Source of the DNA: Thermobaculum terrenum ATCC BAA-798
Lineage (GTDB): Bacteria > Chloroflexota > Chloroflexia > Thermobaculales > Thermobaculaceae
Length of the DNA: 64,000 nt
Reading direction: 5' to 3'
Assembly: GCF_000025005.1 (NCBI RefSeq)
Contig: NC_013526.1
Location: 930,001-994,000, forward strand
The position numbers and the translations under genes were made by a program. Of the stretch, positions 1 through 8,424 are shown one piece after another (the first letter of the stretch is position 1; every line of letters starts with the position of its first letter). The notes below the pieces were generated by a model, which was not told the DNA's origin, ran no database searches, and saw nothing but the letters and a program-made list of their open reading frames with translations.

Positions 1-111
1 CAGGCCGACGTTAATGGGAAGATTAAGGAGATCTGAAGCAGCGCTAAACGGGATCTGAATTTGCCCACCAGCCCGGGCCCTTGCGTAGGCGAACATTAAG
101 GGGAGATTAAG

Positions 112-145
112 CTACTGGGCACAGGCCGTGGCCTGTGCCCAGTAG
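112..145 (-). terminator. Long perfect hairpin downstream of the GxGYxYP gene
   Basis: Arms at 112-127 and 130-145 are perfectly complementary (16 bp) with a 2-nt gap. It lies 18 bp past the stop codon of the minus-strand gene that ends at 164, so it is a candidate transcription terminator for the six-gene transporter operon. On the minus strand the following bases are only moderately T-rich, so termination strength is uncertain. Bases 1-111 hold no gene that I can support. Confidence 0.55.
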
Positions 146-163
146 AGATGCAGGAGGGGAGGT

Positions 164-2218
164 TTAGCCCCTTGACTGGTAGTACTGCCTGGCGAGCTCG
201 AAGAAGTGGTCCGCTCGCACTATCTGGTACTCAGGACCAAGCGTCGAGAGCGTGTTCACCAGGTCCGTGGGTGTGACGTTCCATGCTAGCACGCCTATTG
301 AGAGGAACAGGGGAGAGCTACCGTCCCAACCCTGAGACTCTTCCGTTATCGCCCGCAGCACGTCCGCTGCATTGCCCGTGCCGCGGACCGTGCCCTGGGG
401 CGTCGTGCCATCGAGTAGCTGCATCGCCGTGCGCGCGTCCCAGTTGAGCATGATGCCCTCGGGCTTAACGTCCTCGATGTACGCCCGCCGCTCGGAGGCC
501 GATAGCTCCACCGACCTGCCGTTCACTCTGTTGAGCACGTACACGGTGTTCATCCCCAGGCGATGCATGTACCGATAGGTCGCGTGGGTGTATATCCGGA
601 AGGTATCATCTGGCCAAGGGGTGGGATTGATGTAGCCCGCACCAGAGGGTCCGGCCATGAGGAGATCGTTATCGGTGGCCGTGCGCAGGTAATAGCCGAT
701 GATCGTCGGCGCGGCCTCGAACAGTATAGGGTTGACCGTCCAGTTGATGGGGATCTTACCCCTGTTGGGGTCATCCCATAGCTGGCGCATCCTGTGCTGG
801 TCGTACTGGATATTGTCGCCCTCGGACATCACGAGCGCGACGTAGATCTTATTCTCCAGCGTGGGCTTGGTGGGCGGTCGGCGTGGGGGCATAGGGGCCC
901 TCACGGCACCAAACACCGTGCCGTTGTCGAAGAAGTCGGCGGCGAGCACGTACACGCTGTGCTCCGAGCAGAGCTGGGTACCACTGAACTCGCCCGCGAC
1001 GTCCTGGGCGAACCACCCCATGTACGGGGTGTAGGGATCGACCTCGCTCATGATGCGCACGAACAGCTCGCGCTCCGCGTCCACGTTCGGATCGAGCCAG
1101 AACACCATGGTGCGTGCGGCCACGATGTAGTCCCTGAACCGCGGGAACGGCAGGAGCACATCCGAGGTGGGTGGAGTAGTGCTCGTGGCGGATACCTTGT
1201 ACTCGTTCCACATCTCCACGCGCGCGGTGAGCGATGTGGTGCCTTGCGGTGGCACGAATCGGTACACGAAGTAGCGGTTGCCGTCCGCGAAGCGGTGACT
1301 ACCGTCGCGTGAGGAGCCATCAGAGTCGTACAGGTACTGCGCCTCAGCATCGGTAAACGGCTGGAAGTCGGCTATCGTCTGGCCGTCGGCTATGACCGTG
1401 ACGTGCTGGACCGAGGGCCCCCAGCCATCGTCCGTGAAGGCGTCGTCGAAGCGCAGGTATACCGCTTCACCCCCCAGGAATGGGGTGAGATCAAACTCGT
1501 ACACCCCGCGGTTGGATGAGTCGTGGACGTGAGTCGTTACCTGCGCCAGGGTTGTGTAGTAGGGAGGTATCCCTGGCGGCAGGCTCCTTCTCTGGGACGG
1601 GCTTATACCCGTCAGCACGTCGTGGTTGCACCGTGGCCAAAGGTGGTCGTACTGCCATTGGTAGGCCTCGAGCTTGCTTGTGAACCTCCCCCTGAGGTCG
1701 TCGATGATCGGCAGGTTGTAGGGCTCACCGGAGAGCTCCTGAGCGATCTGGGGAGAAGCCACCACTGCACGCTGCAGGCCGGCGAGCGTAGTGGCCACGT
1801 TGATCGTGTCCATCAGCCCTGGATCGTAGACTATGACCCCTTTGACCTTCGAGCTGTGCTTGCGAATGACCTCCCAAGGATCCGTGTGTTCCGTATAGGG
1901 CACTCCCAAAGTGTCGATCCAAGCGTGATTGGGTTCGTTGGTGGGGAACCACACGTAGATAGCTGGCCTCTCCTGTGCGACCGCCCCCTGCATCGTCGTG
2001 AGCACGAGCTGCACATCGGGGTCAACGTCGGTCGCATCTATGTAGTCCAGGTGATGGGGCCGCTTGAAGGAAGGTAGCTCTCGTGAGCGCACCCATCGGT
2101 GGGGTTGCCCACCTCTGTAAGAGGCGCCGGCAGCTTGCCAATAGGACGAAGCCAACAACGACGCCCCGAGTAGGCTACCTATCTGCAGGAACTCTCTTCG
2201 GCTCATCTCGTAAGGCAT
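164..2218 (-). CDS. Tat-exported GxGYxYP-domain protein, putative glycoside hydrolase
   Basis: 684 residues. The N-terminus has a twin-arginine type signal (SRREFLQIG followed by a hydrophobic stretch), so export in folded form is likely. The C-terminal half contains GAGYINPTPWPDD near residue 520, matching the GxGYxYP motif that names a family of putative glycoside hydrolases; the N-terminal half fits the companion GxGYxYP_N region. The substrate is not known for the family. The ATG at 2218 follows AAGGAG with a 7-nt spacer, which favours it over the in-frame ATG four codons later. The gene follows the ABC transporter ATPase by 55 bp on the same strand and is probably the last gene of the operon. 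The context suggests extracellular glycan breakdown coupled to uptake (inference). Confidence 0.8.
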   Translation of the reverse strand: MPYEMSRREFLQIGSLLGASLLASSYWQAAGASYRGGQPHRWVRSRELPSFKRPHHLDYIDATDVDPDVQLVLTTMQGAVAQERPAIYVWFPTNEPNHAWIDTLGVPYTEHTDPWEVIRKHSSKVKGVIVYDPGLMDTINVATTLAGLQRAVVASPQIAQELSGEPYNLPIIDDLRGRFTSKLEAYQWQYDHLWPRCNHDVLTGISPSQRRSLPPGIPPYYTTLAQVTTHVHDSSNRGVYEFDLTPFLGGEAVYLRFDDAFTDDGWGPSVQHVTVIADGQTIADFQPFTDAEAQYLYDSDGSSRDGSHRFADGNRYFVYRFVPPQGTTSLTARVEMWNEYKVSATSTTPPTSDVLLPFPRFRDYIVAARTMVFWLDPNVDAERELFVRIMSEVDPYTPYMGWFAQDVAGEFSGTQLCSEHSVYVLAADFFDNGTVFGAVRAPMPPRRPPTKPTLENKIYVALVMSEGDNIQYDQHRMRQLWDDPNRGKIPINWTVNPILFEAAPTIIGYYLRTATDNDLLMAGPSGAGYINPTPWPDDTFRIYTHATYRYMHRLGMNTVYVLNRVNGRSVELSASERRAYIEDVKPEGIMLNWDARTAMQLLDGTTPQGTVRGTGNAADVLRAITEESQGWDGSSPLFLSIGVLAWNVTPTDLVNTLSTLGPEYQIVRADHFFELARQYYQSRG

Positions 2219-2273
2219 GTGTCAACTCCTTATAAGCTCTAGGGGGACCAATCTTGGTAGATCCTCGTACCTC

Positions 2274-3170
2274 TCACGGGTTAGGTACCTCCATGTTGGG
2301 GGACTCGACTACGACCTCTTCCTCCTCGATCGCGACCTCTGCCTTGTCCCGCCACCGAGCATCGGGATCAGGCACGGGGACGGAGGCCAGCAGCGTACGG
2401 GTGTACGGGTGCTGCGGGTGGAGCAGCACGTCATCCACCCGGCCGCTCTCAACGATGCGGCCCTTGTGCATCACCATGATCTCACCGCCGACGTAGTACG
2501 AGGTCGAGAGATCGTGCGTGATGAAGAGCGTGGTCATGCCGTACTTGTCTCGGAAGTCTATCAGCAGGTTGAGGAACGCTACCCTCACCGCCGCATCCAG
2601 CATCGACACCGGCTCGTCGGCAATTATGAAGCGCGGCTGCAGCATGTGGATGCGCGCCAGCATCACCCTCTGGCGCTGTCCCCCAGATAGCTGGTGAGGA
2701 TACCTCCCAAGCACGTCCTCCGGGCGCAGGTCGACAGCTCGCAGCGAGCGCTCTATGAGCTCCAAACCCTGTGACCTGCTCTTGGCCAATCCAAACTTCT
2801 TGATCGGCTTCCACAGCACCCTGTCCACCCTGTAGAAGGGGTTGAAGATGCCGTAAGGGTCCTGAAAGACTGGCTGCACCATGCGCAGGAACTCCGCGCG
2901 ATCGCGCCTGCTCAGCCGATAGATGTCCTTGCCGTTGAATGTGACGGTGCCGCTGGTGGGCTTCTGCAATCCCAGAATGATCCGCGCCAGCGTGCTCTTG
3001 CCGCTGCCGCTCTGCCCCACAAGGTTGATGATCTGCGGCGGGTTGTCCGTGAGCGCGAACGTCACGTCGTTGACCGCGATCAGCTTCCCACCGGTTGATC
3101 GGAAGGCCGCGCCCCTGAACTCCTGAGTCACGTGCTGCACCTCTATCCTGTGCTCACGACCGTCTGTCAT
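2274..3170 (-). CDS. Oligopeptide/oligosaccharide ABC transporter ATPase, OppF/DppF type
   Basis: 298 residues from the chosen ATG, which sits 7 nt behind AGGAGGT; longer in-frame starts lack a site. Walker A is GQSGSGKST, the ABC signature is LSGGQRQR and Walker B is FIIADEPVSMLD, followed by a His-loop in LFITHDLS. It energises the importer formed with the second ATPase just upstream (reading frames overlap by 17 bp) and the two permeases. The C-terminal extension (HPQHPYTRTLLASVP) is the oligopeptide-transporter C-terminal region typical of the Opp/Dpp family. That family also carries oligosaccharides in many thermophiles, so a sugar substrate is possible here given the GxGYxYP gene. Confidence 0.92.
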   Translation of the reverse strand: MTDGREHRIEVQHVTQEFRGAAFRSTGGKLIAVNDVTFALTDNPPQIINLVGQSGSGKSTLARIILGLQKPTSGTVTFNGKDIYRLSRRDRAEFLRMVQPVFQDPYGIFNPFYRVDRVLWKPIKKFGLAKSRSQGLELIERSLRAVDLRPEDVLGRYPHQLSGGQRQRVMLARIHMLQPRFIIADEPVSMLDAAVRVAFLNLLIDFRDKYGMTTLFITHDLSTSYYVGGEIMVMHKGRIVESGRVDDVLLHPQHPYTRTLLASVPVPDPDARWRDKAEVAIEEEEVVVESPNMEVPNP

Positions 3171-4221
3171 CGCTACCTCCTGATACTTGCTGCTGGGTGT
3201 ACAGGTGGCAGGCAACCACCGGAGGACGCTGGTGCCCGTTCACCAACGGGAGCAGAGGGGGTTCCTGCTGGCGGCAGGCGTCCATCACATAGGGGCATCT
3301 GGGGTGGAACCGGCACCCAGGTGGCCAGTTGAGCGGGCTGGGGGCGTTACCCCCTATGCCGGACAGCCGCCTGCGCTCGCCACCGATCTTGGGGATCGAG
3401 GCGATGAGCCCCTGGGTGTAAGGATGCTTGGGATCCTTGAATATCTGGTGGACGTCGCTCACCTCCACGATCTTACCCGCGTACATCACAGCGACCCTGT
3501 CCGCCAGCTCAGCGTGCACGGCCATGTCGTGCGTCACCAGGATCACCGTCATGCCGAACTCGTCGCGCAGCGATGCCAGCGTCTGGATCACCACCCGCTG
3601 GATGTGCACGTCGAGCGCCGTCGTGGGCTCGTCGGCGACCACGAGGTCCGAGTTGAGCGCCACCGACATCGCGATGATCACCCTCTGTTTCATGCCACCC
3701 GAGAGCTCGTGGGGGTACATGCGCGCCACGTGGAGATCCAATCCCACCTGCTCGAGCAGGCTCGGTACCATCTCCCTGGCCTTCCTGGCGGGGATGTCGC
3801 TGTGCTGGGTGATAACGTCGACGAACTGGTCCTCGATCTTCATCACCGGGTTGAGCGAGTTCATCGAGCCCTGGGGCAGGTAGGAGAGGTTCCGCCAACG
3901 GTACTCCCTCACCTGCGAGTCGCTCAGCTTCATGAGGTCCACCGGTGCCCCTTCTCTGGGGTGGAAGATCACGCTGCCCCCAGCTATGAAGCCAGGGGGC
4001 TTCGTCAATCGCAGCAGCGCGGTGGTGAGCGTGCTCTTGCCCGAGCCCGACTCGCCCGCTATCCCCAGGATCTCGCCTCTGCGCACCTCCAGGTCCACGC
4101 CGTCCACCGCCTTGGATAACCCTGCGACGGTGCGGTAATAGACCCGCAGGTCGCGCACCTCCAGCAGCGGTTCGCCCTCCGCGCTCCTGGCCCTTTCTCT
4201 AGCTATGGATTCCTGCGTCAT
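3154..4221 (-). CDS. Oligopeptide/oligosaccharide ABC transporter ATPase, OppD/DppD type
   Basis: 355 residues. Walker A GESGSGKST, signature LSGGMKQR, Walker B LVVADEPTTALD and the switch segment VTHDMAVHAE are all present. The C-terminus has the Opp/Dpp extension with a Cys cluster (PPGCRFHPRCPYVMDACR), a feature of this subfamily that is proposed to bind an iron-sulfur cluster in some members. The start at 4221 is preceded by GAGAGGTAG; the ORF extends further upstream but that would run into the permease gene. It is second to last among the transporter genes and overlaps the next ATPase gene by 17 bp, consistent with translational coupling. Confidence 0.92.
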   Translation of the reverse strand: MTQESIARERARSAEGEPLLEVRDLRVYYRTVAGLSKAVDGVDLEVRRGEILGIAGESGSGKSTLTTALLRLTKPPGFIAGGSVIFHPREGAPVDLMKLSDSQVREYRWRNLSYLPQGSMNSLNPVMKIEDQFVDVITQHSDIPARKAREMVPSLLEQVGLDLHVARMYPHELSGGMKQRVIIAMSVALNSDLVVADEPTTALDVHIQRVVIQTLASLRDEFGMTVILVTHDMAVHAELADRVAVMYAGKIVEVSDVHQIFKDPKHPYTQGLIASIPKIGGERRRLSGIGGNAPSPLNWPPGCRFHPRCPYVMDACRQQEPPLLPLVNGHQRPPVVACHLYTQQQVSGGSDDRRS

Positions 4222-4238
4222 GCAAACTACCTCTCCCT

Positions 4239-5105
4239 CTAAGCTCCCGCCACCTTCCGCAGGCGCGGGTTGTAAGTCTCCTCGAGTCCTATGTTGATCA
4301 AGTTCACCGCGAAGAACAGCATGCCAAGGATGAAGATAGGGGTGACGAACAGCGGCCACATCCCCAGGCTCAGCGTGCCCCAGCCTATCGCCCAGTTGAG
4401 CATTAGTCCCAGGTCTATGACGTTGCTGGGGCCCAGACCTATCACCTCCAGCCCAACCAGGGCGAAGATCGAGCCGAGCACCGCATTGGCGAAGCCCACG
4501 GCGATGAACGGCAACAGGTTGGGCACGAGCTCCTGGAAGATGATCTCCAGATCACCCATGTTGTTGACCTTCGCCAGCTCCACATAGGGCCTGGTGCGCA
4601 GGCTGAGCACCTGCGAGCGGATGACGCGCGCCGCCAGCGCCCAGCTGAATATCGCCAGGATCAGGCCTATAGTGAACAGGTTGAGGTTGGTCGCGTAGGC
4701 CGAGAGCACTATCAGGATGGGAAGGCTGGGCACCACCAGGAACATGTCCGCCACCCCCGAGAGGATGCTGTCCACCCTACCTCCTTTGTAGCCCGCAAGG
4801 AACGCCACCAACACCCCTATGAAAGTCGAGATCAGGCCCGCCACCGCGCCTACCTGCAGCGACGCCGCCAGGCCCTTGACCGCAAGCGCCAAGATGTCGC
4901 GACCGTAGCGATCTGTGCCCAGCCAGTTCGTCCTGTTAGGTAGCTGCCAGGGTATATACGCCGCGGTCTCTATCGGGTCCTTACCTCGGCCTATCATGCG
5001 TACGATGGGCTCGTTGAGCACCGCCACGACCACGAAGAACAGGATGATCAGCAGCCCTATCTTGAGCTTGTTGCTGCTGTTCCATATGCCTCTCACACCG
5101 CGCAT
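4239..5105 (-). CDS. ABC transporter permease, DppC/OppC type
   Basis: 288 residues with an N-terminal membrane segment (LLIILFFVVVAVLNEPIV) and a six-helix permease core. The sequence WLGTDRYGRDILA near residue 60 is the characteristic DppC/OppC entry motif, and the cytoplasmic EAA-type loop lies around ELAKVNNMGDLEIIFQELVPN. It forms the membrane channel with the DppB-type partner encoded 4 bp upstream. GGAGGTAGTGGG precedes the ATG. The preceding and following genes are spaced by 4 and 17 bp, so this is clearly one operon. Confidence 0.92.
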   Translation of the reverse strand: MRGVRGIWNSSNKLKIGLLIILFFVVVAVLNEPIVRMIGRGKDPIETAAYIPWQLPNRTNWLGTDRYGRDILALAVKGLAASLQVGAVAGLISTFIGVLVAFLAGYKGGRVDSILSGVADMFLVVPSLPILIVLSAYATNLNLFTIGLILAIFSWALAARVIRSQVLSLRTRPYVELAKVNNMGDLEIIFQELVPNLLPFIAVGFANAVLGSIFALVGLEVIGLGPSNVIDLGLMLNWAIGWGTLSLGMWPLFVTPIFILGMLFFAVNLINIGLEETYNPRLRKVAGA

Positions 5106-5109
5106 CCCA

Positions 5110-6186
5110 CTACCTCCAGTACTTCACTCTGGGGTCTATCGCCGGCAGCAACAGGTCCAGTATGAGGTTGGCGGTGAGCACCCCAAATATAGCCAGGATC
5201 ACTACCCCCATCATCGTGTTGTAGTCGAGCTGGGCAGTGGCCTGGACGAACAGGTTGCCCACTCCTGGGTAGTTGAACAGCTGCTCGACGAGCACGTTCC
5301 CGTTGAAGATGCTGCCCAGGCCGATGCCAAGGCCGATCACCTGTGGGAGCCAGCAGTTGCGCAGCGCGTACCTTGTCAGAATGTATCCCGGCCTGAGCCC
5401 CTTGGCCTCGGCGAACGTCAGGAAGTCCTCCCCCAGCATCGGCACGATGAGCATGCGCGTGCTCACCATCCAGTTGGCCACACCTATCACAATGATGGAT
5501 AGCGAGGGGAGTATGGCGTGCTTGATCACGCTGGTGATGAACTCAGGTGTGAAGCCTATCCTGTAGCCGGGGTCGTAGGCTGCGGTGGATGGCAGCCAAC
5601 CCAGCCTGTAGGAAAGCAGGAACACCAGGATCAGCGCGATGAAGTAGTATGGGATGTGCGAGAAGGCGATCGCCAGGTAGGTCACGAAGCCCGAGATCGG
5701 CTTGTCGCGCTTCCAGCCGAGTATCGCCCCCAGCACCACCCCTATGATCCACATGATCACGGTCGAGATCCCCAGCAACCCTATCGTCCAGGGTAGAGCA
5801 CGGGCGATCACCACCTGAGCAGGGTTGGGATAGTTGATCAAAGAGGGGCCGAAGTTCTGATGCAACACCAGCTGGTTCATATAACGCACGTACTGCTCCA
5901 GGAGGCTGCCGTTGAGGCCGAACGCCTCCTTGTAGTACTGCACGGTAGCTTCGCTGGCCTGCACGCTGTAGTTCTGCTGCATCGTCTGCAGGTTCTGGAT
6001 GTAGGCGTCGATGGGGTTGCCGGGGATCAGCCTGAAGAAGAAGAAGGTGATCGTGATGGAGCCCCAGAGCGTCAGCAGGTACACCCCGAACCTGCGCACC
6101 GCGTAGGCCGCCAGTGGATGATTTACAACAAAGCTACGGCAGAAGGAGATTATTCCCGTTCCTCCATGGGAAGCTGCCTGTGCCAT
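5110..6186 (-). CDS. ABC transporter permease, DppB/OppB type
   Basis: 358 residues. After a cytoplasmic N-terminus the first membrane helix is followed by the DppB-like segment FFFRLIPGNPIDAYI. Several further helices follow, with the EAA-type loop EAKGLRPGYILTRYALRN and the C-terminal motif LFNYPGVGNLF. A GTG lies at 6192, but AAGGAG is only 2 nt from it and 8 nt from the ATG at 6186, so 6186 is preferred. It partners the DppC-type permease. The extracytoplasmic loop of about 90 residues after helix 1 is longer than in small-peptide transporters, as often seen in Opp-type importers of larger ligands. Confidence 0.92.
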   Translation of the reverse strand: MAQAASHGGTGIISFCRSFVVNHPLAAYAVRRFGVYLLTLWGSITITFFFFRLIPGNPIDAYIQNLQTMQQNYSVQASEATVQYYKEAFGLNGSLLEQYVRYMNQLVLHQNFGPSLINYPNPAQVVIARALPWTIGLLGISTVIMWIIGVVLGAILGWKRDKPISGFVTYLAIAFSHIPYYFIALILVFLLSYRLGWLPSTAAYDPGYRIGFTPEFITSVIKHAILPSLSIIVIGVANWMVSTRMLIVPMLGEDFLTFAEAKGLRPGYILTRYALRNCWLPQVIGLGIGLGSIFNGNVLVEQLFNYPGVGNLFVQATAQLDYNTMMGVVILAIFGVLTANLILDLLLPAIDPRVKYWR

Positions 6187-6246
6187 ATACACTACTCCTT
6201 GCTCTTTAGGTGCAGGGAGCGACCGTCGTCGCTCCCCGGATAACCC

Positions 6247-8184
6247 CTACGAACTCTTGGCCGGCTTCAGGTTGCCGATCACGAACATGAACTGGCCCCA
6301 CCACTCCAGGGGCACCGTGTACACGTTGTCATCGGTGGGCCAGCCTGTCCAGTAGGTGGTGTTGTACACCTTCGGATAAGTGGTCTGGATGATCGGGATG
6401 ACCGGCAGGAGCTGGTAGAACCGCTCCAGCGCCTGGTCGTATAGCGGCTTGTTCTTCGGATCGTCGGGATTAGCGTTGTTGAGCTTGAGGATCAGCTCCT
6501 GAAACTTCTGGTCCTTGAGCCTCACCTGATCCGAAGAGGCATCCTTGCCGATCGGCTTATACTGTCGGTTGTCGAACTGGGAGTAGAACTGGGCGGGATC
6601 AAACAGCTCTCCGCAGATCCATAGCGAGAGCAGGTCGTACTGTCCCTTGCTCTGCTTGTCACTGAACACGCTGCCAGAGAGCGCCCTCACGCTCGACTTG
6701 ATCCCGATCTTCTGTAGCTCCTGCGAGAGCAGTTGGCCGATCACGTACTCGGGCTGCCCTACGGCTACCGGGGTGATGATGTTGATCTCTACCTGCTTGC
6801 CCTTGTACATACGCCTGCCGCTGGAGTCCTTCTTCGCACCCAGCTCATCGAACAGCTGCTCCGCCTTCTTGGGATCGTAGGTCAGCTGATACTTGGAAGC
6901 TATAGAGTCGTTGGACCACTTCTTGTTGGACTCGTAGTCCGCCCAAGGATACTGCGCGGGCGGGGTGGGCACGAACCACACGGCCGTACCTATCTTCTGC
7001 CTGTCTATGAGGTAGGAGATTGCCCAGCGCGCCCGCGGGTCCGACAGCAGCGGCTTGGAGGGATCGCAGTTGACGTGAATGCCGCGCGGGCATGGATCCC
7101 TGAACTTCGTGGTAATGATGATGTTCTGGTAGCCGCCGTTCTTGACGGCCATCGCGTGCGTGTAGTCGAACGAAGCCACATCCACCGTGCCCCGCTTGAA
7201 CTCCTGGACCTCCGAGTCCGGCACGGGCGCTGTGCGGTACACCACGTACTGAGGAGCGGGATCAAACTCGTCCTTGTTCCAGTAGTTGGGGTTCTTCTTC
7301 CACACGAACATCAGCTGCGATGGTATAGCCCTGTCCAGAACGTAGGGGCCAGTGAAGACCGGCGGGTTGTTCTTGAAGGTCTTGGGATTGTGCTTGAACC
7401 ATATATGCTTGGGCACCACGATGAAGGAGCCGATAATACCACAGATGAAACGCTGGTGGTAGCGAGGATTCGGCTTGGTGAGCTTGATCACCACTGTATG
7501 CTCGTCAGGAGTCTCAACGCTATCAAACTCCTTGATGCCGCTACCGAATAACGCCGGATCCTGCTGGATCTCCAGGCTGTATTTGACGTCCTCCGATGTG
7601 AAGGGTTGACCATCGTTCCACTTCACCTTGGGGTTGAGGGTAAGGGTCAGCTCGGAGTAGTCGGAGTTGTACTTCCACTCCTTGCCCAGCCAGGGCTTGA
7701 TCTCGCCAGTAGGCAACCAGTAGAAGAGGTTTTCCACGAGGATCTGCTGCGCCCCTCCGTTGTACTGCCAACCGTTGGGAATGAATGGGTTGAAGCTGTC
7801 GAAGATGGTGAATGGAGCCTGGTCTACGACGACCGTCTGCTCCCTGGGGGTAGGAATGGTGCCTCCCCTCTGTGGCTGCTGGGGCGGCACCTCCTCAGCC
7901 TGCTTCTCCCCAGCGGTGGGAGTCACGCCTGGGGAGGCTCCAGGGGAGGGACAGGTAGCGCAGGCGGTCGGGCTTGGGCTCGGGCTGCTGGCCGAAGCAG
8001 GCGGGGCGCTCGCTGCAGGAGCTTGACCACTTGGGGGTGTCGGGGTAGCCTGGGTGCCCCCACCGCAGGCGGCCAGCAGAGGGCCAGCGGCCAGCACGCC
8101 ACCGGAGGCCAGCATCGCTTCTATGAGCTGCCGGCGGGTCAGCCTGGGATCATTGGGACTTCGGACTTCGTCTGCGTTGGACAT
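6247..8184 (-). CDS. ABC transporter substrate-binding lipoprotein, SBP family 5
   Basis: 645 residues. An Arg-rich N-terminus (LTRRQLIEAML) leads to a lipobox LLAACG, so the mature protein should be lipid-anchored outside the membrane. A Pro/Ser/Thr-rich linker precedes a family-5 solute-binding fold (for example LNPKVKWNDGQPFTSEDVKY). The ATG at 8184 follows TAGGAG with a 10-nt spacer; an earlier in-frame ATG at 8205 has no convincing site. This is the first gene of the operon and faces the repressor gene across a 240-bp AT-rich promoter region. Family-5 binding proteins bind peptides or oligosaccharides; the neighbouring putative glycosidase tips me toward sugar, but this is inference. Confidence 0.9.
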   Translation of the reverse strand: MSNADEVRSPNDPRLTRRQLIEAMLASGGVLAAGPLLAACGGGTQATPTPPSGQAPAASAPPASASSPSPSPTACATCPSPGASPGVTPTAGEKQAEEVPPQQPQRGGTIPTPREQTVVVDQAPFTIFDSFNPFIPNGWQYNGGAQQILVENLFYWLPTGEIKPWLGKEWKYNSDYSELTLTLNPKVKWNDGQPFTSEDVKYSLEIQQDPALFGSGIKEFDSVETPDEHTVVIKLTKPNPRYHQRFICGIIGSFIVVPKHIWFKHNPKTFKNNPPVFTGPYVLDRAIPSQLMFVWKKNPNYWNKDEFDPAPQYVVYRTAPVPDSEVQEFKRGTVDVASFDYTHAMAVKNGGYQNIIITTKFRDPCPRGIHVNCDPSKPLLSDPRARWAISYLIDRQKIGTAVWFVPTPPAQYPWADYESNKKWSNDSIASKYQLTYDPKKAEQLFDELGAKKDSSGRRMYKGKQVEINIITPVAVGQPEYVIGQLLSQELQKIGIKSSVRALSGSVFSDKQSKGQYDLLSLWICGELFDPAQFYSQFDNRQYKPIGKDASSDQVRLKDQKFQELILKLNNANPDDPKNKPLYDQALERFYQLLPVIPIIQTTYPKVYNTTYWTGWPTDDNVYTVPLEWWGQFMFVIGNLKPAKSS

Positions 8185-8322
8185 AAGCCACACTCTCCTA
8201 CTCATCGGAAATTTAAGGCATCGTTTTAGCGATGTGGCATTATATTAGAGCAGATTATTTTCAGTGTCAATATATTAAGTTATATGTTGCCAGAGGCGTA
8301 TAATACCTAGGTTAATGATAGA

Positions 8323-8397
8323 GTTAACACATATACTGGCGGGGTGATAGGTTAACACTAATAAGTTGCTAACTGGGATAGTATAATCTGTGTTAAT
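8323..8397. promoter_or_regulatory. Repeated GTTAACAC operator-like sites between transporter operon and repressor
   Basis: GTTAACAC occurs at 8323-8330 and 8351-8358, and its inverse GTGTTAA at 8390-8396, next to a TATAAT at 8382-8387. The sites sit in an AT-rich 240-bp gap between the divergent transporter operon and the regulator gene. Repeats of this kind at a divergent promoter fit binding by the dimeric regulator encoded at 8425. The exact transcription starts cannot be assigned from sequence because no good -35 box pairs with the TATAAT. Confidence 0.5.
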
Positions 8398-8424
8398 AAA
8401 GCGTTCGGATGGAGCACATATTAT

